Shown: positions 1-13,074 of the stretch, one piece after another
Numbering within the stretch: position 1 is the stretch's first letter
Layout: each line of letters starts with the position of its first letter
Origin: Ceriagrion tenellum
Lineage: Eukaryota > Arthropoda > Insecta > Odonata > Coenagrionidae
Length of the DNA: 64,000 nucleotides
NCBI GenBank assembly: GCA_963169105.1
Contig: OY720642.1
Span: 15,494,965-15,558,964 of the forward strand
Direction of reading: 5' to 3'
The notes under the pieces: generated by a model
Told to the model about the DNA's origin: nothing
The model's input: only the letters and a program-made list of their open reading frames with translations
The model's database searches: none
Position numbers and translations under genes: made by a program

Positions 1-1134
1 CTCCTTTTAAACACTCCCACGCATCATTCACTTTCTCGTTTCTGATATGCTCGTCCCATTCTCTCTAATTCAAGGATAGAGCATCCTCAAGCATGCAACC
101 ATACGGCATTCTTACCTCACTATCTAGCAAACTCTCCACTTTCACGCTCAACTGATTATGCGCAACATTCTTCCTTGGCACTCGCTTTCTGCCCAGATTC
201 ACCTTGGAGAGTACCAAATAGTGGTCTGTTCCACATTCAGCACCCCTCATCACTCGCGTGTCCCACACTAACTCCCTCAATCTCTCATCATACACAACAA
301 AATCAATCATGCTTTTACAATCGCCCCTTTTCCAAGTATACATATGTATACTCTTATGTTTAAACCATGCATTCGACACAAACAATCCCTTTTGCAAGCA
401 CACACTCACCAAGTTTTCACCATTATCATTCACTCGGGGGTCACCAAAAGGCCCAACCACTCTCTCAGATGCATCCCGCCTCACACCAACCCACCCATTC
501 ATGTCACCTAGTAAAATTATTCTCTCACCAGGATCACATTCATTCAAAACCTCTCTCAGTTTTTCCCCAAACTCATCTTTCACACAGTCACTCTCTCCAT
601 CCACTGGTGCATAGCACGGCACAATCACAACTCTCCTAATACCAACTTTCATGTGAACCCAGAGCAATCTAGGGGATACTTAACTCGTACTTCCTTACCA
701 GTAACTTAGCTCTCTCATTAAGAATGAGTCCTACACCTTGACTGCCGTGTACATTATCTTCAACTCCTGACCACAATGCCAGACTACCGCCATCTAATGT
801 AACAGCATCCCACCCCTTACGCTTAGTTTCACATACACACAAAACATCCATTCGTCTCACTTTTCATTTCATTCAGCAACTCATGCTCCTTTCCACACAC
901 TGCTCTCACATTCCATGTACCGAGAGTCCAGTTTGTTTCCAGTCCGTATCTTGATGGGCCAACCTTATTCAGCTTCCGCCGTCCATCGTGACTTCGGTCG
1001 TCCGAGGCAACATTTTGACGTTTAGCAGTAAGTTGTGATAGAGTATGCAAGGTTACCAGCCTCCGCAGTACCCGCACCACCTGCAGCTTTCCCTGCTTAC
1101 GGTTACGGCGCTCTACCGGTAAGTTTTGGCACAT
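1..1134 (-). pseudogene. RTE-type LINE endonuclease domain, broken, cut by window edge
   Basis: Minus-strand remains of the apurinic-like endonuclease (EEP fold) that nicks target DNA for a non-LTR retrotransposon. Three open pieces read in order: about 1134-829 contains TWNVRAV, the usual start of the fold; 860-669 contains CETKRKGW with the metal-binding Glu; 667-65 contains YAPVDGE, LLGDMNGW, MIDFVVYDERL and GTDHYLVL, the Asn/Asp and terminal Asp-His signatures. A frameshift near 850 separates the first two pieces and another break near 668 separates the next two. The reverse transcriptase that should follow lies beyond the left edge, so whether the element is complete cannot be seen. Many such domains are mislabelled craniofacial development protein 2-like in insect genomes. 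I am confident in the domain, less so in the RTE clade. Confidence 0.8.
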
Positions 1135-2815
1135 TTTCGCCAGTATGCCACAAGAGAAACCAAAGCATAATAATTCTCTAGGCCCGCTTTCACAATTCTA
1201 CTCAAGTTAGGCTCCCTTCTGAAAGGACTACCTTGAGAGCCAGCATACCGTTGCCCGCGACCCACCACCAGGAGATATATGCGGTGTACTGACAATCCGG
1301 GTCACTGAGAAATTTGTAGTGGTTCGTATTAAACTATGTATGGTCCGCGCCAACTCTCCTATGACAAAGAAAACAGACAAAGGAACGGCTGGTCAGAAGG
1401 GACACACCGCATCGGCTCTGAGGTCACTAATTCAAATTTGGAGGGCTGAGTGCTGCTGCACCTCTATTCAGCCAATGGCAGACAGTGACTGCAATTTGAC
1501 CATAGCCATCCAAGCACATTCAATTTTCAACTACGACTACGAAAGAAACAGTAAGTAATTGCTTCCCATCCACGACTATTCAATTTATCACCGATTGTAT
1601 TCTCAAGCTAAAACTTCTCTAATAAACAATGGATACAAATACTTGCCTAGGTCACTTTTCAAAAAGTATACAATGGCCTTCAAACGGTGAGGATTAAAAG
1701 CTTTAATCGTCCACGAAAGACATTTTTTCACTCAGAAAACTATAAAATGGCATTTCCCAAACTGCTCCGCATACCCCTTGGTGTACTTTGAGTGATTCTG
1801 AGGGGCTCTGTCCGCGGCAGTTATGAAGACGACAAAAATCACAAACATTATATCGATCCTTCCATCCACTATTTTTTACTTTTGTTTTATTTATTGATAC
1901 ACACACCATTTTATTCATCACTGCGCACATGTAGAGAGTGTAAAGTGCCTCAAAGCTCTTAGAACTAAATTCTAAACATTCCTTGGGGCTCAAAAAGAGA
2001 AACCTTTGCTTCGAAGACGGCTACGTGGCTGAAAATGCTTGTGGACCGCTGCTGTAAAGGAACAATGGAGATACGAGGAAAAGTACGTATTTGGAACTAG
2101 GGAAGCATGCCATGGTAATTATGAACCAATGATGTACGTTCTCAATTCACTACGCTCACCAATGCAGTAATCTGAGAAATTCTCCCGTTATTCCGGAGAA
2201 GAAGATGAGTGCGCCAGCACACGCAAAGCAACGCAATAGCAACAGGTGGCGGGAGATACGGCGTGATGTGAAAAGCATGCAAATGTGAGCCCAACAGTTA
2301 ATTATTCCACATAAGAGAGTATAATTCTCAGCTTCCCTGTGGGCGGTGACGGCTAAAGGCACGGTGAGACTGCGAGTATTACTCATTAATTTAACACCAT
2401 AATCTCCAAAGGATTTTGTTCCTCATACAGTACGTCCTCATAATTAATATTCCTACATAAACTCATGAAAACGCAAGAGAGTAGTTTATTTGACTCGGGT
2501 GCCATTGTGTTTCACTCGAGTGAGCAAATTAGAATGAATAGGACACTTATACGCACCGTGAGAACATAATAATTAATTACAGGGGATACATTTATGATAA
2601 ACAATGGAACTCCGCATCATTAGGCCTCTAAGACGTTTGTTATCTACTGGGTCGATGACGTTCTGGATAACCTCTCACCTTCATTAAGAGCAGTCTAATT
2701 TATTTCCAGACATCCTTCGGAAATAAAATACCACTCAATTTCAGTTAGTATTTAAAAATAAATATGAGAATAAATAGCGAAAAATAGACGTGAAGAATCA
2801 AGCACCACAAGAAAA
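1135..2815. other. no recognised gene
   Basis: The first part may be degenerate 5' sequence of the LINE to its left. Short open frames at 1319-1558 (plus) and 1703-1993 and 2156-2386 (minus) show no domain or repeat match that I recognise. The rest is AT-rich, non-repetitive sequence. Confidence 0.5.
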
Positions 2816-3107
2816 TAAGAGATATTTACAAGGGCCATGACATAATGGCATGCTCAAGAACAAGAGGAATGAGGTGTTCTGGTCACGTCATATGAAGGGA
2901 GAAGGGTATGCCGTTAAAGAAGTGAGGCCTGGAAAGACCAGTAGTAGGAAGATGGCCCTGAATTCCGCGACGATGATGGTGGGATGGAGTCAAGTCAGAA
3001 ATCATCCGGCTGAGGGAAACATTGGATGAAACAGCAGACAGAGAAAGGTGGAGGCCACTTGTGGGTGAGGCAAAATCATACCTTGAATATAAATAGCCAT
3101 GGAAACA
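2816..3107 (+). mobile_element. LINE 3'-end fragment
   Basis: Plus-strand translation, broken by stops, gives a pattern such as WSGHV, GRW and DRERWRPLVGEAK, which is the conserved extreme C-terminus of RTE and related LINE polyproteins (G-H-v-x-R, then a basic stretch, then D-R-x-x-W-R). It stops near 3107 at TATAAATAGCC, and no reverse transcriptase precedes it, so it is a heavily 5'-truncated copy. It differs in sequence from the element that starts 60 bases downstream and is probably a separate insertion. Confidence 0.5.
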
Positions 3108-3165
3108 AGTAACTAATGTTTACATAAAAATTATTCGTAAGACAGAGATTCATAGTAGAAGATTA

Positions 3166-4180
3166 AGTAGAGATTGGAAAGACAGAAGATTAATAAAGCA
3201 TATGTACATCCATCAGGAAGTAGCTGTAAAGATAGGTGAAGAGGAAACAAAGGAAACCCCAATAGGAAGTGGAGTCAGGCAGGGGTGCTGTCTGTCACCA
3301 TGCCTCTTCAACATGTATGCAGACAAACTGCTGGAAGAAGCTGTAGGGGACATCGGGGGCATAAAAGTGGGAGGTGAGAGAGTAAAAACCATCAAATATG
3401 CGGATGACCAGGCTATAATAGCAGAGAATCAAGAAGAACTCCAGAAGATGATGAAAAGAATTTGAAAGAAAAGTGAAGAGTATGGAATGAGGATAAATAG
3501 AAAGAAAACTATGGTTATGAGGGTAGCGAAGACTGGAGGACCATTAAATCTACGGCTGGAAAAAGAAAAATTTAAACAAGTAAGTTCCTTCAAGTACCTG
3601 GGAAGTATAGTTACTCAGAACGGCAACTGTACAGAGGAAATTAAAAGTAAAAGTGCGCAAGGAAAAGTAGCTTTTAGCAAGATTAAGGAACTGGTGACAT
3701 TGAGGAATGTCGGGACAGATATAAGAAAAAGATTCGCAAAATGCTTCATATGGAGGATTGTACTGTAAGGATGCGAAACAAGGATCTTGAAGAACATAGA
3801 CGAAAAGTACTTGGAAAGCTTTGAGATGTGGCTGTGGCGACGAATGGAGAGAATTGGGTGGGAAGATAGAGTTGGGAATGATGAGGTGCTGAGGAGGATT
3901 GGAGGAGAAAGGAGTATCTTGAGGGAAATTAAAAAGAGGAAGGCAAATTGGATTGGGCATATTTTAAGGAGGAATAGTGTTCAGAAATTAATTACAGAAG
4001 GGAAAATTGAAGGGAAGAGAGGAAGAGGAAGGAGGAGGCACGGAATGCTGACAGACATCAATAAAGGAAGGAGCAATGAAGAGATGAAGAGAGAGGCCAA
4101 GTACAGAATGCTGTGGAGGCAGTGCCGTTGAAACCTGTCCAAGGACAAAATCACAACGATAATGATGACGATGATGGCTT
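3166..4180 (+). pseudogene. 5'-truncated RTE-type reverse transcriptase (element 1)
   Basis: Reverse transcriptase of a non-LTR retrotransposon, which copies its RNA at a nicked target. One frame runs from about 3168 to the stop at 4131. It holds GVRQGCCLSPCLFNMY (motif B), KYADDQAII with the catalytic Asp pair at 3403-3408 (motif C), FKYLGSIVTQNG (thumb), GCETRILKN, a WLWRRMERIGW block, WIGHILRR and KRGRGRRR. Only two nonsense codons break it: TGA at 3463-3465 and TAA at 3766-3768, where the family has Tyr in YGCE. The copy begins inside the palm domain just before WKDRRLI, so motif A, the endonuclease and all upstream sequence are missing. The 3' end carries a short GATGATGATGG-like repeat at about 4160-4178, as expected for RTE elements. 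Recently dead copy by its low damage. Confidence 0.82.
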
Positions 4181-5699
4181 TGAATTCTTAATTACATTGA
4201 TTGAACGTTTTAACCAACTGAGGAGAGAAGATAAATCTTAAAATTACGATACTTCGCGAAACACCGTGCATTAAAATCAAACAATATTTTGCTAATGATT
4301 CTTCATGTGGCAGACTGAAAACCATTCGCTGCTACATTCCACTACGTTCTTTGGACGTCACCACAATCAAAAATTCATATAAGTATATCCACCTTGAAAT
4401 TCCCGCACTGATATCATACGCCATGTAGGTGGAGTTAGCAAAAGCTGTCCGTCTCTGCGAGAGCATTAACTGAATGCATGTTCTCCATCGCCCTAGGCAC
4501 ACACTCGGGTCCGACCCTGCTCCAAAAGGGCCCTCATATATATCGGCCGCACACGACGCAGAGAGAAAGACAGCGGCCTTCATCGTTCCCGACAGCCCCT
4601 CATCTCCCCTTATCTGCATCCCCCATCAGATCCTCCTCCTCCTCATCGTCCTTCCACTTTCCGCAACCCCTCTTCCTCCCCTCCCTCCCCCCTCTCTACG
4701 ACCCTCCGCGCATGTACCAACCCTCATGTCCCCGCCTCTCCCATGGCTCGCCCTTCCAGGTTTTTTTTTGAAACCCGGAGTATTCCCCGCCACCTTCTAC
4801 ATAATTGAATGCCCCGTCTATTAGCGTCACTCGTGTTTACTGACTGAATAACTCCGGATGACGAGGCGGCAGTGCTTTGAGCCTCCCGGCTGAGACACCC
4901 CCCCTCCCTTTCGCCCCCCTCCTCCCAATATGTCGTCTCCTCCCTCTTTTTTCCCCAAACCCACCTTTCCCCGAACAATCAGCAACTCTCCATAGCATCC
5001 CTCACGTCCCATTGAGGAAGCTGATGCTAACATTGAGTCGATATTGTATAACTATTAGTCCGCACAAGAAGAAACAAACTGCCACTTTGAATTGATTGGA
5101 AAAGTTGTAATACTACCACCGTGTACCATCTTCAATGTATATTTTAATATTGAATATCGAACCCACAAGGAGCGTTTAATTAACAGCTCATAGACATTAT
5201 ATAAACAAACTACTTCCTGAAATGGTCTGGTTATGTTCTTTACTTTTCAAAAATTATTCATGACACTAATTAAATCCCCCAAAACATTCTTCTGGTAACT
5301 AGTTATTTGAAAGATTACGAGCTTTTAAACCAAAACTCGAAAATTACCACCGCTACCACACGATTCCTCCATTATAAGTATGCTTAGATTTAGTTGACAT
5401 AATGAATAATACTATCAGATATTAAAATGTATCTATTTCGATGCGATAACACTTTCAACAGTATAAATAAGTTGTTATCAGGGTAAGCAAACACGATACA
5501 GCGTAAATAAAACTGGAAGAAAAAACGACACTTTCTTCCCACGAAATAGGGCATAAAAACAACCCGTTTAGATGTGGCAAAAAATATTCAACCTGTATGG
5601 GAAGACAGTTCTTACTCGAGCCAGAAAACCTCCCCCGAGGAGATGTCCCAAAGTGAATCTGTTGTTATCGCTTCTCTTTAAATTAGATACGAAGATACA
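4181..5699. other. no recognised gene; pyrimidine-rich tract
   Basis: Positions about 4590-4990 are strongly C/T-rich on the plus strand (CTCCTCCTCCTC, CCCCTCCCTTTC). This creates proline/serine-rich open frames on one strand and glycine/glutamate-rich ones on the other (4474-4824, 4724-4978), which I treat as composition artefacts. The remainder is AT-rich with nothing recognisable. Confidence 0.5.
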
Positions 5700-6755
5700 G
5701 CTCGGCAACCAAAACAGGACAAGAAACATTAGTGTTACATGGACATGAGCAACATAGTTCTGCTGAGGAAACGGTGGAATGGAAGGCTGCAGACAACCAA
5801 ACTGGGTGGAATGACCAATCATTAATGACGGCTACTTCAAAATGGCAGGATCTTGGTAGAGGAGTAAGGCAGGGATGCTGTCTGTCGCCAACCTTGTTCA
5901 ATATATATGTTGAGGACATGATCCATAAATCTTTTGATGGGATAGAGGAAGGAGTCAGCATTGGAGGTAGGAAGATAAGAAGTATAAGATTCGCAGATGA
6001 CATGGTAATATTAGCAGATGATATGCAATCACTTCAAAGGTTGATAAAGGTTTTGGAAGAAGGGATGAAGGGATATGGGATGAAGATAAACCTAGGAAAG
6101 ACAAAGGTGATGCCAGTAACTGTGAAAATTATACGAGTGTGAAAATAAATGAAGGTGTATTAGGAAAAGTGAAAAGCTACCGGTACCTAGGAACGATGGT
6201 GACGACTGGAGAAGTATTGCAGAAATAAAAGCAAGGATAGCAATGGCAAAAGAGGCCTTCAGCCAGAAGAAAAACTTGCTATGCAATAAAAGTCTGGATC
6301 TGGAGCTGAGAAAGAGACTAGCTAAGTGTTACCCATGGAGCGTTTTCATGTATGGATGTGAAGCATGGACATTAGGTAAGTGGGAAAGGAATAGAATAGA
6401 AGCTTATGAAATGTGGGTGTGGAGAAGGATGGAAAAAGTAAGATGGGTAGATAAGATGAGAAATGAAGAAGTTTTGAGCAAAGTAAAAGATGGAAGATCG
6501 CTCCTAAAGGAGATTAGGAAAAGGTAAGGAAACTGGCTGGGCCATGTGATGAGAGGGAAAAGTATAATAACTGTGGCACTTGAAGGTTCAATTGAAGGAA
6601 AGAAAAAGAGAGGAAGGAGAAGAATTAACTTGGTGGATCAGGTGAAGAACATCAGCTATGATGAAACAAAGAAGTAAGCTCGGGACAGAAGCGGATGGAG
6701 ACGACAGTGGTGTACGGGACCTGTCAGCAGACAGAACACCAGATGATGATGACTT
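5700..6755 (+). pseudogene. 5'-truncated RTE-type reverse transcriptase (element 2)
   Basis: Second RTE-type reverse transcriptase, related to but distinct from the one at 3.2 kb. The first frame, read to 6142, contains GRGVRQGCCLSPTLFNIY (motif B) and IRFADDMVILADD with an intact Asp pair at 5996-6001 (motif C). A frameshift near 6150-6243 moves the thumb (YRYLGTMV) and the C-terminal part to another frame. That part has CEAWTLGKWERNRIEAYEMW, WRRMEKVRW and, after a TAA at 6525-6527, NWLGHVMRGKS and KKKRGRRR. A further TAA lies at 6676-6678. The tail is a GATGATGATG run at about 6742-6752. The 5' boundary is uncertain: similarity becomes clear only at about 5840, and the frame upstream of it (from 5732) may be host sequence. 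Not functional as it stands. Confidence 0.8.
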
Positions 6756-8227
6756 CAAAATCATCTCAATTCGTTTCTTTTAGAAATGTCTCTCCACGAC
6801 TGCGTAGTTTAAACAAATATTGAAATCCAACTATTTAATGCATTGATTTAGATACACCTGCCTTCGCTAATGACATGCGTTAGCTATATAAGACTAAAAT
6901 TAAGGGACGAAATTTGAAGGGTATAGCGCGAATGTATTTTTCGTGAACGCCATTTTATAACCAAAGAAACCAACTACGGCGAAATTTTTGTAGATTACCA
7001 CATTTTGACTTAAATATCCCCAGGAGGAATCTTAGTCTAAAAAAACTAAGACTAAGATTCATTTGTGTTACATTTATTTAACAATTTCTGCGATTTATTG
7101 CTTCTCTTATACGGTTATCCGTGAACACGGCATATGCATTACATACAAAAAGGTGGATTTTCAAATGAAAGTTGACTTCAATAGAAGAAGTTAGTGTCGC
7201 GATATATCGAATCGTATCGCTTCTTGCAAGGCATCGATAAGCTTACTTACAATATCCTTTTTCCCCAAATATATGGTAAGATAAGGGTAGAAAACGATGA
7301 ATGTGATAATTTCCAAAAATTACTTTAATTTACATTAATTGTGCAGTATCACGCCGCCTAAAATATTACTTCGTTGTGTAAATTTTTGATCTCCAATTGC
7401 AGTCATGGGTTCAAGATTATACCGAGTGCAATGAGATTTCGTCGCGGAATCGATATGCTACCTACAAGCATAATTGAAGCCAGACTAAGTTACTTGCAAG
7501 TGCAAACCGCGGAAAACTACTCACACTATTATCGATGCCTACTGCCATGGAAGTCCGTGCTTACATATCGAAGTGTCATTTTTAAGCGACTTGCAAGACC
7601 GCTGTCATGGAAGTACCTTCTATGAGTAAATGCAGCTAAAATGTTACGATTGACCTCGATAAATGCAACGATAAACCCCGTACTGCGTGTCACCTCAGTG
7701 GGAACGAGATCGAACACGACTCCCCCTTCAGACTTGGTCCACAAACCGCCGCCATTCTCTCTTTCTCCCTCCAAGACGACTCGTACAACACGCCAACCCA
7801 CCATCTCCTCATTTCAGCACCCAAGCGCCAACTCGCGGCGAATCAGAAGGGAGCGAAATTAGCCGGGATAGCTTCCTCGTCGGACCGCCTAGCATTCCTC
7901 CAAACCGCCTCTCTTCCCTATCCGTGTCTTTCATTCTCCAAATTCCTTCCCCTTCCCCGCTCGCTCCGCGCCAAGACCTTCCTCCTCTCAACATTCTATC
8001 CCTTTTCATTGGCCTTGTCTCCCGTCCCCTCGTCAACGCCTGCATGTTTTTCCCCCTTTCACCGCGTCGACTGGAGGGCGCCACACTCTTTTGAGCTGAG
8101 TGCCATTATCGGCAGTGATTGTCTTTTCTATTTCCAAACTCGAGAGACGATACGATGCAGCGGTAAGAGAGCACTGAACGGCCACCTTTTGTCTCTTTCA
8201 TGGGCTGTAATACGATTCCCTTTCATC
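6756..8227. other. no recognised gene; small hairpin and C-rich tract
   Basis: A perfect 12-bp inverted repeat (GAATCTTAGTCT at 7027-7038, complement at 7049-7060) forms a small hairpin. Positions about 7725-8070 are relatively GC- and pyrimidine-rich and support overlapping open frames on both strands, none with a recognisable domain. No gene is called. Confidence 0.45.
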
Positions 8228-10540
8228 ATAATTGGTCGTTCAATCTTAAGAATGGTCGACTCCAGCCCAAAATACTTCTCTGCCTAATTCTAGTTCTCAA
8301 ACACTTAAGTTGTTTTACTTGAGTGCTTTCTTCTTTAAGTTAGTCCGAGCGAGATAGTTCTCTAGTCACAATAGAGACATAATTCGAATTTTACGTATTA
8401 ATTTCACCAGCTGCAGGACACATCAATTAATTGTTGAAGTATTATTAGTGCAATAATATAGTTTTATATGACAGAAATGGTAAGTAATTAAATGAAAATA
8501 TCTAAATAAGTCTTCAACTTGACTCATTTTTTTCGCACGGTGCGTTTGAAACTCCTTCAAATCGGAAGGTTTTTTATGCTTCCGAAGAACCAACTGCGGT
8601 GACAATATGATTTATTTTCAAATATAGTTGAGAAAACATACAATACACACTGTTACTTTTTTACGACATCTAAATGTTAGAAATGCCTCATTTTGTAAAT
8701 AATGTCTCTCTGGAGTGCACACATGTACCATTTCTCATGTGAAAGGGCTGGTATTTTCTGGCAAATATCTCCGAAAGTAATGTGGTAAGGGGTTGAATTC
8801 TTGGTGTCATTAGAAGGGTGATATATTTTTCTTTAAAATGAGACCTAATTAATTGGTTTCTAAGTAAATTGATATATCGTTCAAACTGCCTTAAACTGTC
8901 TGTATATTAATCTCAAGGTCTTCTTCATGGGACGTTTCCCTCTATTTTTCCTTCGATCATGCTCTTCACAAACCCACTCTTCCGCAGGGCTAGTCAAATC
9001 AATCTAATTCTTTTCTGAAAAGCGTTCCAAATGATCTTTTCCTCTTTTTCTCTTCTATGAACTTCTCCATTTTTTTATCTTATCCGTACATTTGATCTTC
9101 ATCATCCTCCTTCAATATCATTCTCTGAATGCTTCCAAACCTTTATGGTCTGCTTTTTCAACGGTTCATGTGACTGATTCAAAGGTTGCCGCACTTTTCA
9201 CTAATGTTTTCACATAATGTTTTCTTGTTTGCTGTCCTATCATATTTGAAATCGTTAGTCGCCTTTTCATAATGAACGCTATCTTTGCTCACGATATTTT
9301 ACGCTTGATGTACGTTGAACTTCTCCGGAGATAGATGAAGTAATCCCCTTGGTCTAAATTCTCTTCTCTGAAAGTGGATTCTGCATTCAACTACTCTTTT
9401 CCGCACAGTGAAATTGTTATATTCTTCTAACTGATATTCACGTGACATTGTTGAAAAGAATGGTTCTTTGCGTTCAGCAACATTCGATGATCACAATGGA
9501 TTCCTCCTATGATTGCGATACCGCCTGCGAAGAGGAGGCCACGTATTTATCCTCCGTTAATCTCAATTCCATCCAGTCCCATTTCTTGTACTTCCCTAAT
9601 TTCCTATTTTAATAATGTTCCTGTATGTTGAACAGTGCTTGTGACAGGCTGAACCCTAGTCTTACTCTTCCGTTAATTTTAACTAGTATTTTTCCTCCGT
9701 CTCTCATTCGCCCAGTGGTGACTTTCTTCGTGTATAATGCGTAGATTATCCTTATGCTGTTGTAGTCCATTCCTATTTTTTACACCAGTTTGAAAAATTT
9801 ATTTCACTCAACCATGTTGAAGGCTTTCTTCAATTCCACGAATGTCACTTCCAGTGGTTTGCTCACACATATAGTTTTCTCCACTGTTATACTCAAGCAG
9901 ACTCTGGTCTCCCTGGTTCCTCAGTTCTTTCTTAATCCAAATAGGTTTTCCAATAGGCCTTCGATTTTCTCTTCAATCTTTCTGATTATTATTCTCGTCG
10001 TATATTTTGGCCCATGCGACGTCAGAATCAAGATTCAGTGCTCCTCCATTTCTCAGTACCTCATCGGTGTCGCAATCTTTACACTCGATCATCTGGTAGT
10101 CTTCCGCTTTCGTAGCCATCTTTAATTATATCGCAGAGTTTATCCTTGGCTTTAATTCCATGCTCGTTGGCGGTTTCTTTGTTGATATTAACAGTACCAT
10201 GTCCTTCTTAGGATTTTAAAAGCCTTTGACTCCTCTGCTGAATTCGCTTTTCAGTATGCCTGAGCCCTGGTCGTCCTAATGCACATCGTTCCCGTCTTTC
10301 AGTGGCCTCACTAAATGTAGAACTCATCGGTGTATTCTTTTTTATCTATTCCACTTTTTCTATGCCATTTATTAGTATGGTCCCGTTAACAACCCTGATG
10401 CTGATTTTTTCGAGTATTCGAATTGTTTCTACATCAGCTTGTTTCCTGTTTCAGCTTTCTTTGATTTCCTTGCAGCAGCCTTCAATCAAAACCTCCCTCG
10501 CCTTACTGAATTCTCGAATAACTTGATTCCGAAAGTTCTT
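8228..10540 (-). mobile_element. LINE-A copy 1, degenerate and split by a MITE
   Basis: An old minus-strand copy of the LINE family best seen at 55.0-56.3 kb. Read on the minus strand, the region around 9.9-9.7 kb gives VELKKAFNMVE (motif A region with Asp replaced by Glu) and IGMDYNSIRIIYALYTKKV. The sequence continues through the thumb and C-terminus and reaches the family 3' end, ATTGGTCGTTCAA on the plus strand, at 8228. Stops and frameshifts are dense throughout. A 552-bp TTAA MITE at 8339-8890 interrupts it: LINE sequence is recognisable on both sides (8228-8334 and 8895 onward). The 5' limit near 10540 is approximate because similarity fades there. Confidence 0.65.
8339..8890 (+). mobile_element. 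TTAA-flanked MITE, family 1, copy 1
   Basis: A 552-bp non-autonomous DNA element bracketed by TTAA on both sides (8335-8338 and 8891-8894). Its ends are imperfect inverted repeats related to GGTAGTTTGAGCGAGATA: the left end reads GTTAGTCCGAGCGAGATA and the right end, complemented, GGCAGTTTGAACGATATA. The whole body aligns by eye with copies at 27157-27695, 39585-40098 and 40103-40657. There is no coding capacity. The TTAA duplication is typical of piggyBac or Sola3 mobilisation, but the GG start differs from classic piggyBac CCC ends, so the superfamily is unresolved. It sits inside LINE-A copy 1. Confidence 0.75.
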
Positions 10541-13074
10541 GTAGATTTAAGGTGAACATATAACAAGTGAAAAAGGAGACAAACGCCAAAACATAGCAAG
10601 AAGATGAAAGCAACTCGTGGTCCAACATGGGGAGAGTGTAAAAACTACTTTGTTTGGGAACGAAATATGGATTGATTAGCAAAGACGTTGGAAGATATGG
10701 TGTATTCATATTGTCTCATTGTCAATGCTATATCTTCACCCACCGGCAGCTTAGCAAGGTACCTTTCCAGCCTCCTATCTCAATTTGTGGGCTTATATCC
10801 GCATAACATTAAGAACTCGGCAGATTTTGTGCATACATCGAAAGGAATCACTCTTGAGATTAAAGACTTGTTGGTGAGCCTGATGTCGTTTCGTTGTTCA
10901 CCCAAGTGCCCATGGCGGACACATTATGCCTTCTGGGGAAGAAATTTGACGCAGCTGCAGTAAAGTTAGTTCCACATTTCCTGACCTCAACTTACTTTCG
11001 TTTTGACGGAAAGCATTTTGAGCATAAATAAAGAGTTCCAATGTGATCCCCTCTGTCCTATGCCATCGCCAACGTTTTTATGGAGACCTTTAAGGAGAAG
11101 GCACTGAATAATTCCTCTTCGCCCGAAGTATTTCTTCCATTAACTATCTTATTACTACCATTACGTATGCATCATTATGGCTCAATACTTAGGTTGGTGG
11201 GCCGGAATTTTTTAAGACAAGATAAGTACACTTATTTAGCAGAAATATCAGCACTTAATATTCAGAAAAATTCACAAATTTCATCAAGAATCGAACACGT
11301 AGTCCAAAAGTCCAGAAATAAAAGTTCGATAGTGATAAATTGAATAGGAACATTTCTTACAAACAAATCGCTTGAAAGGGGAGAATAGTGAGGACATGTA
11401 TATTTGAGAACGAAAACTCGAGCGCTGTCAGCACTTCCGATTTTAGAGAGGGCACTCTGCTTACTGGACCCTCTTGCCCTACCAGTCAGCCATCTAACGA
11501 AATCAATCAATGACCACCGTCTCAGTCTCACGTCTTGTTTGCGCTGGGGTCGGTCAACGTGTGCCTCTCTGGCAGACCACAGTATAGGAATTAATGCCTC
11601 CGGAGCGTTCCCTTTGATTTTGTAAGTTTACCGAGACTTCATGGATGTTTTAATTGCGAGGTGTGAGGGACATCGAAGGAAAGAGTTCCACTCAGTCTCA
11701 AAAGTGAAAGGTGTGATGATATCACAATGTATAAACCACGAAAAGCTCGCTTAGCTCTTGAATGCGCAGCAATGGATTGGGACCCACACGAAGAGTGGCG
11801 CATAAGAAGATAAGAGATAGTGTAAAGAAAGGTGGAGAGATACACATTGAATTGGCGTTAAAAGAAAGGCAGTATGATGGAGATGCAGGATATTCTGGGC
11901 TGAGAGAAACTCGAGGAAAGGAGAAAAAAATAGGCTGCATGGAATGTTAAAAATTGTAATTAATGAGAAATTTCAGGGGAAACTACGCGATAAAATAGAG
12001 GAAATAAGATTCATAGTTAAAAAGATAGTTCATGCCAACAATGTCAAACAGAGAATTTAAAAGAATAATGCTAAGAAATATTCATTTCAAAACGGAATAA
12101 TTTCAAAATTGAATCGATTACCTGGAGTGCTTTTTGATGCCTTTCCATCAAGTATGAAAATAATCAAGAAAAATACGATGCCGCAATTTCTCAATAATTT
12201 TGTTTGATACAAATATTATCTTTTTAAAATTATTCAACAAACATTACTTTAATTTAAGTGCTATAAAGCATTAGCTTTAATGTGATGTGTGATTCTTGAT
12301 GCAATTCTGAAAGGATAATTCAACTACTGCCACGAGAACCGGTCGATTTCCACATAACGAGCTGATAAATTTATATAAAACAATTCAACCCCAAATAAAA
12401 AACGTAACTCGCGTTTTCTCCTTTTTACTGGAGAAGAAAAAAACCGATTGCTTATTACGTGAAAGGAGGCTATATTTCTTTATTTTCCTTCTATCTCCTT
12501 AGTAGAAAGTTAGATATAACTGTTCAGGGACCATGAACCAATATTATTAGCATGAAAATTCAAAACTGTACTTTTTGTAGTTATTTGTTTAGTTAATTAA
12601 GCCGACGATAAATAATAATACGCTCCATAACAGCAACCATACCAGCACACCAAAGTAATGTGATAAGGGGTTGAATTTTTTGAGTCATTGGATAGGTGAG
12701 ATATTTTTCTTAAAAAAAAGCGGCCAGCGCGTTCCAGTGGAGCTGGACAGGCGGGAGCAATAATGATTGCCTCTCTTACGGCCACCTATGCCTGATAGGT
12801 TGAAAGGCAGGAGTCGGACGAGAGGTAGTTCACGTGATGGTGTCACGTTGAGGTAGTTAAACGAAGAGGCGATAGGAAAGCCCACCCAAATATCGATCCC
12901 CTTAAACATGGAAGTGCACTACGGAGTATTGAACCCTGGCAATTTCGGGACTCAGCCCAATAGAGAGAGTCGTGGTTGGCAACGAAGAAGGCAAGGCAAC
13001 CGCGGCCGTCCTCTCACAACATCCTAGGAAACAAACAAATAGGGTTCAACGACTACGAGACGAAGAAGAATTAA
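10541..13074. other. no recognised gene
   Basis: AT-rich sequence with scattered short open frames (10688-10963, 11262-11531, 11762-11950, 12972-13199), none with a domain I recognise. A stretch near 11,760-11,900 weakly resembles a LINE C-terminus (MDWDPHEEWR) but is too short to call. A MITE fragment lies at 12651-12713. Confidence 0.45.
12651..12713 (+). repeat. internal fragment of TTAA MITE family 1
   Basis: The 63 bases from CAAAGTAATGTGATAAGG to the T-rich GATATTTTTCTT match the internal part of the MITE at about 8776-8842, in the same orientation. The ends of the element are missing, so this is a relic. Confidence 0.6.

Noticed and set aside
3550..3960. A 136-residue minus-strand frame
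   Set aside because: Antisense shadow of the RTE reverse transcriptase at 3.2-4.1 kb.
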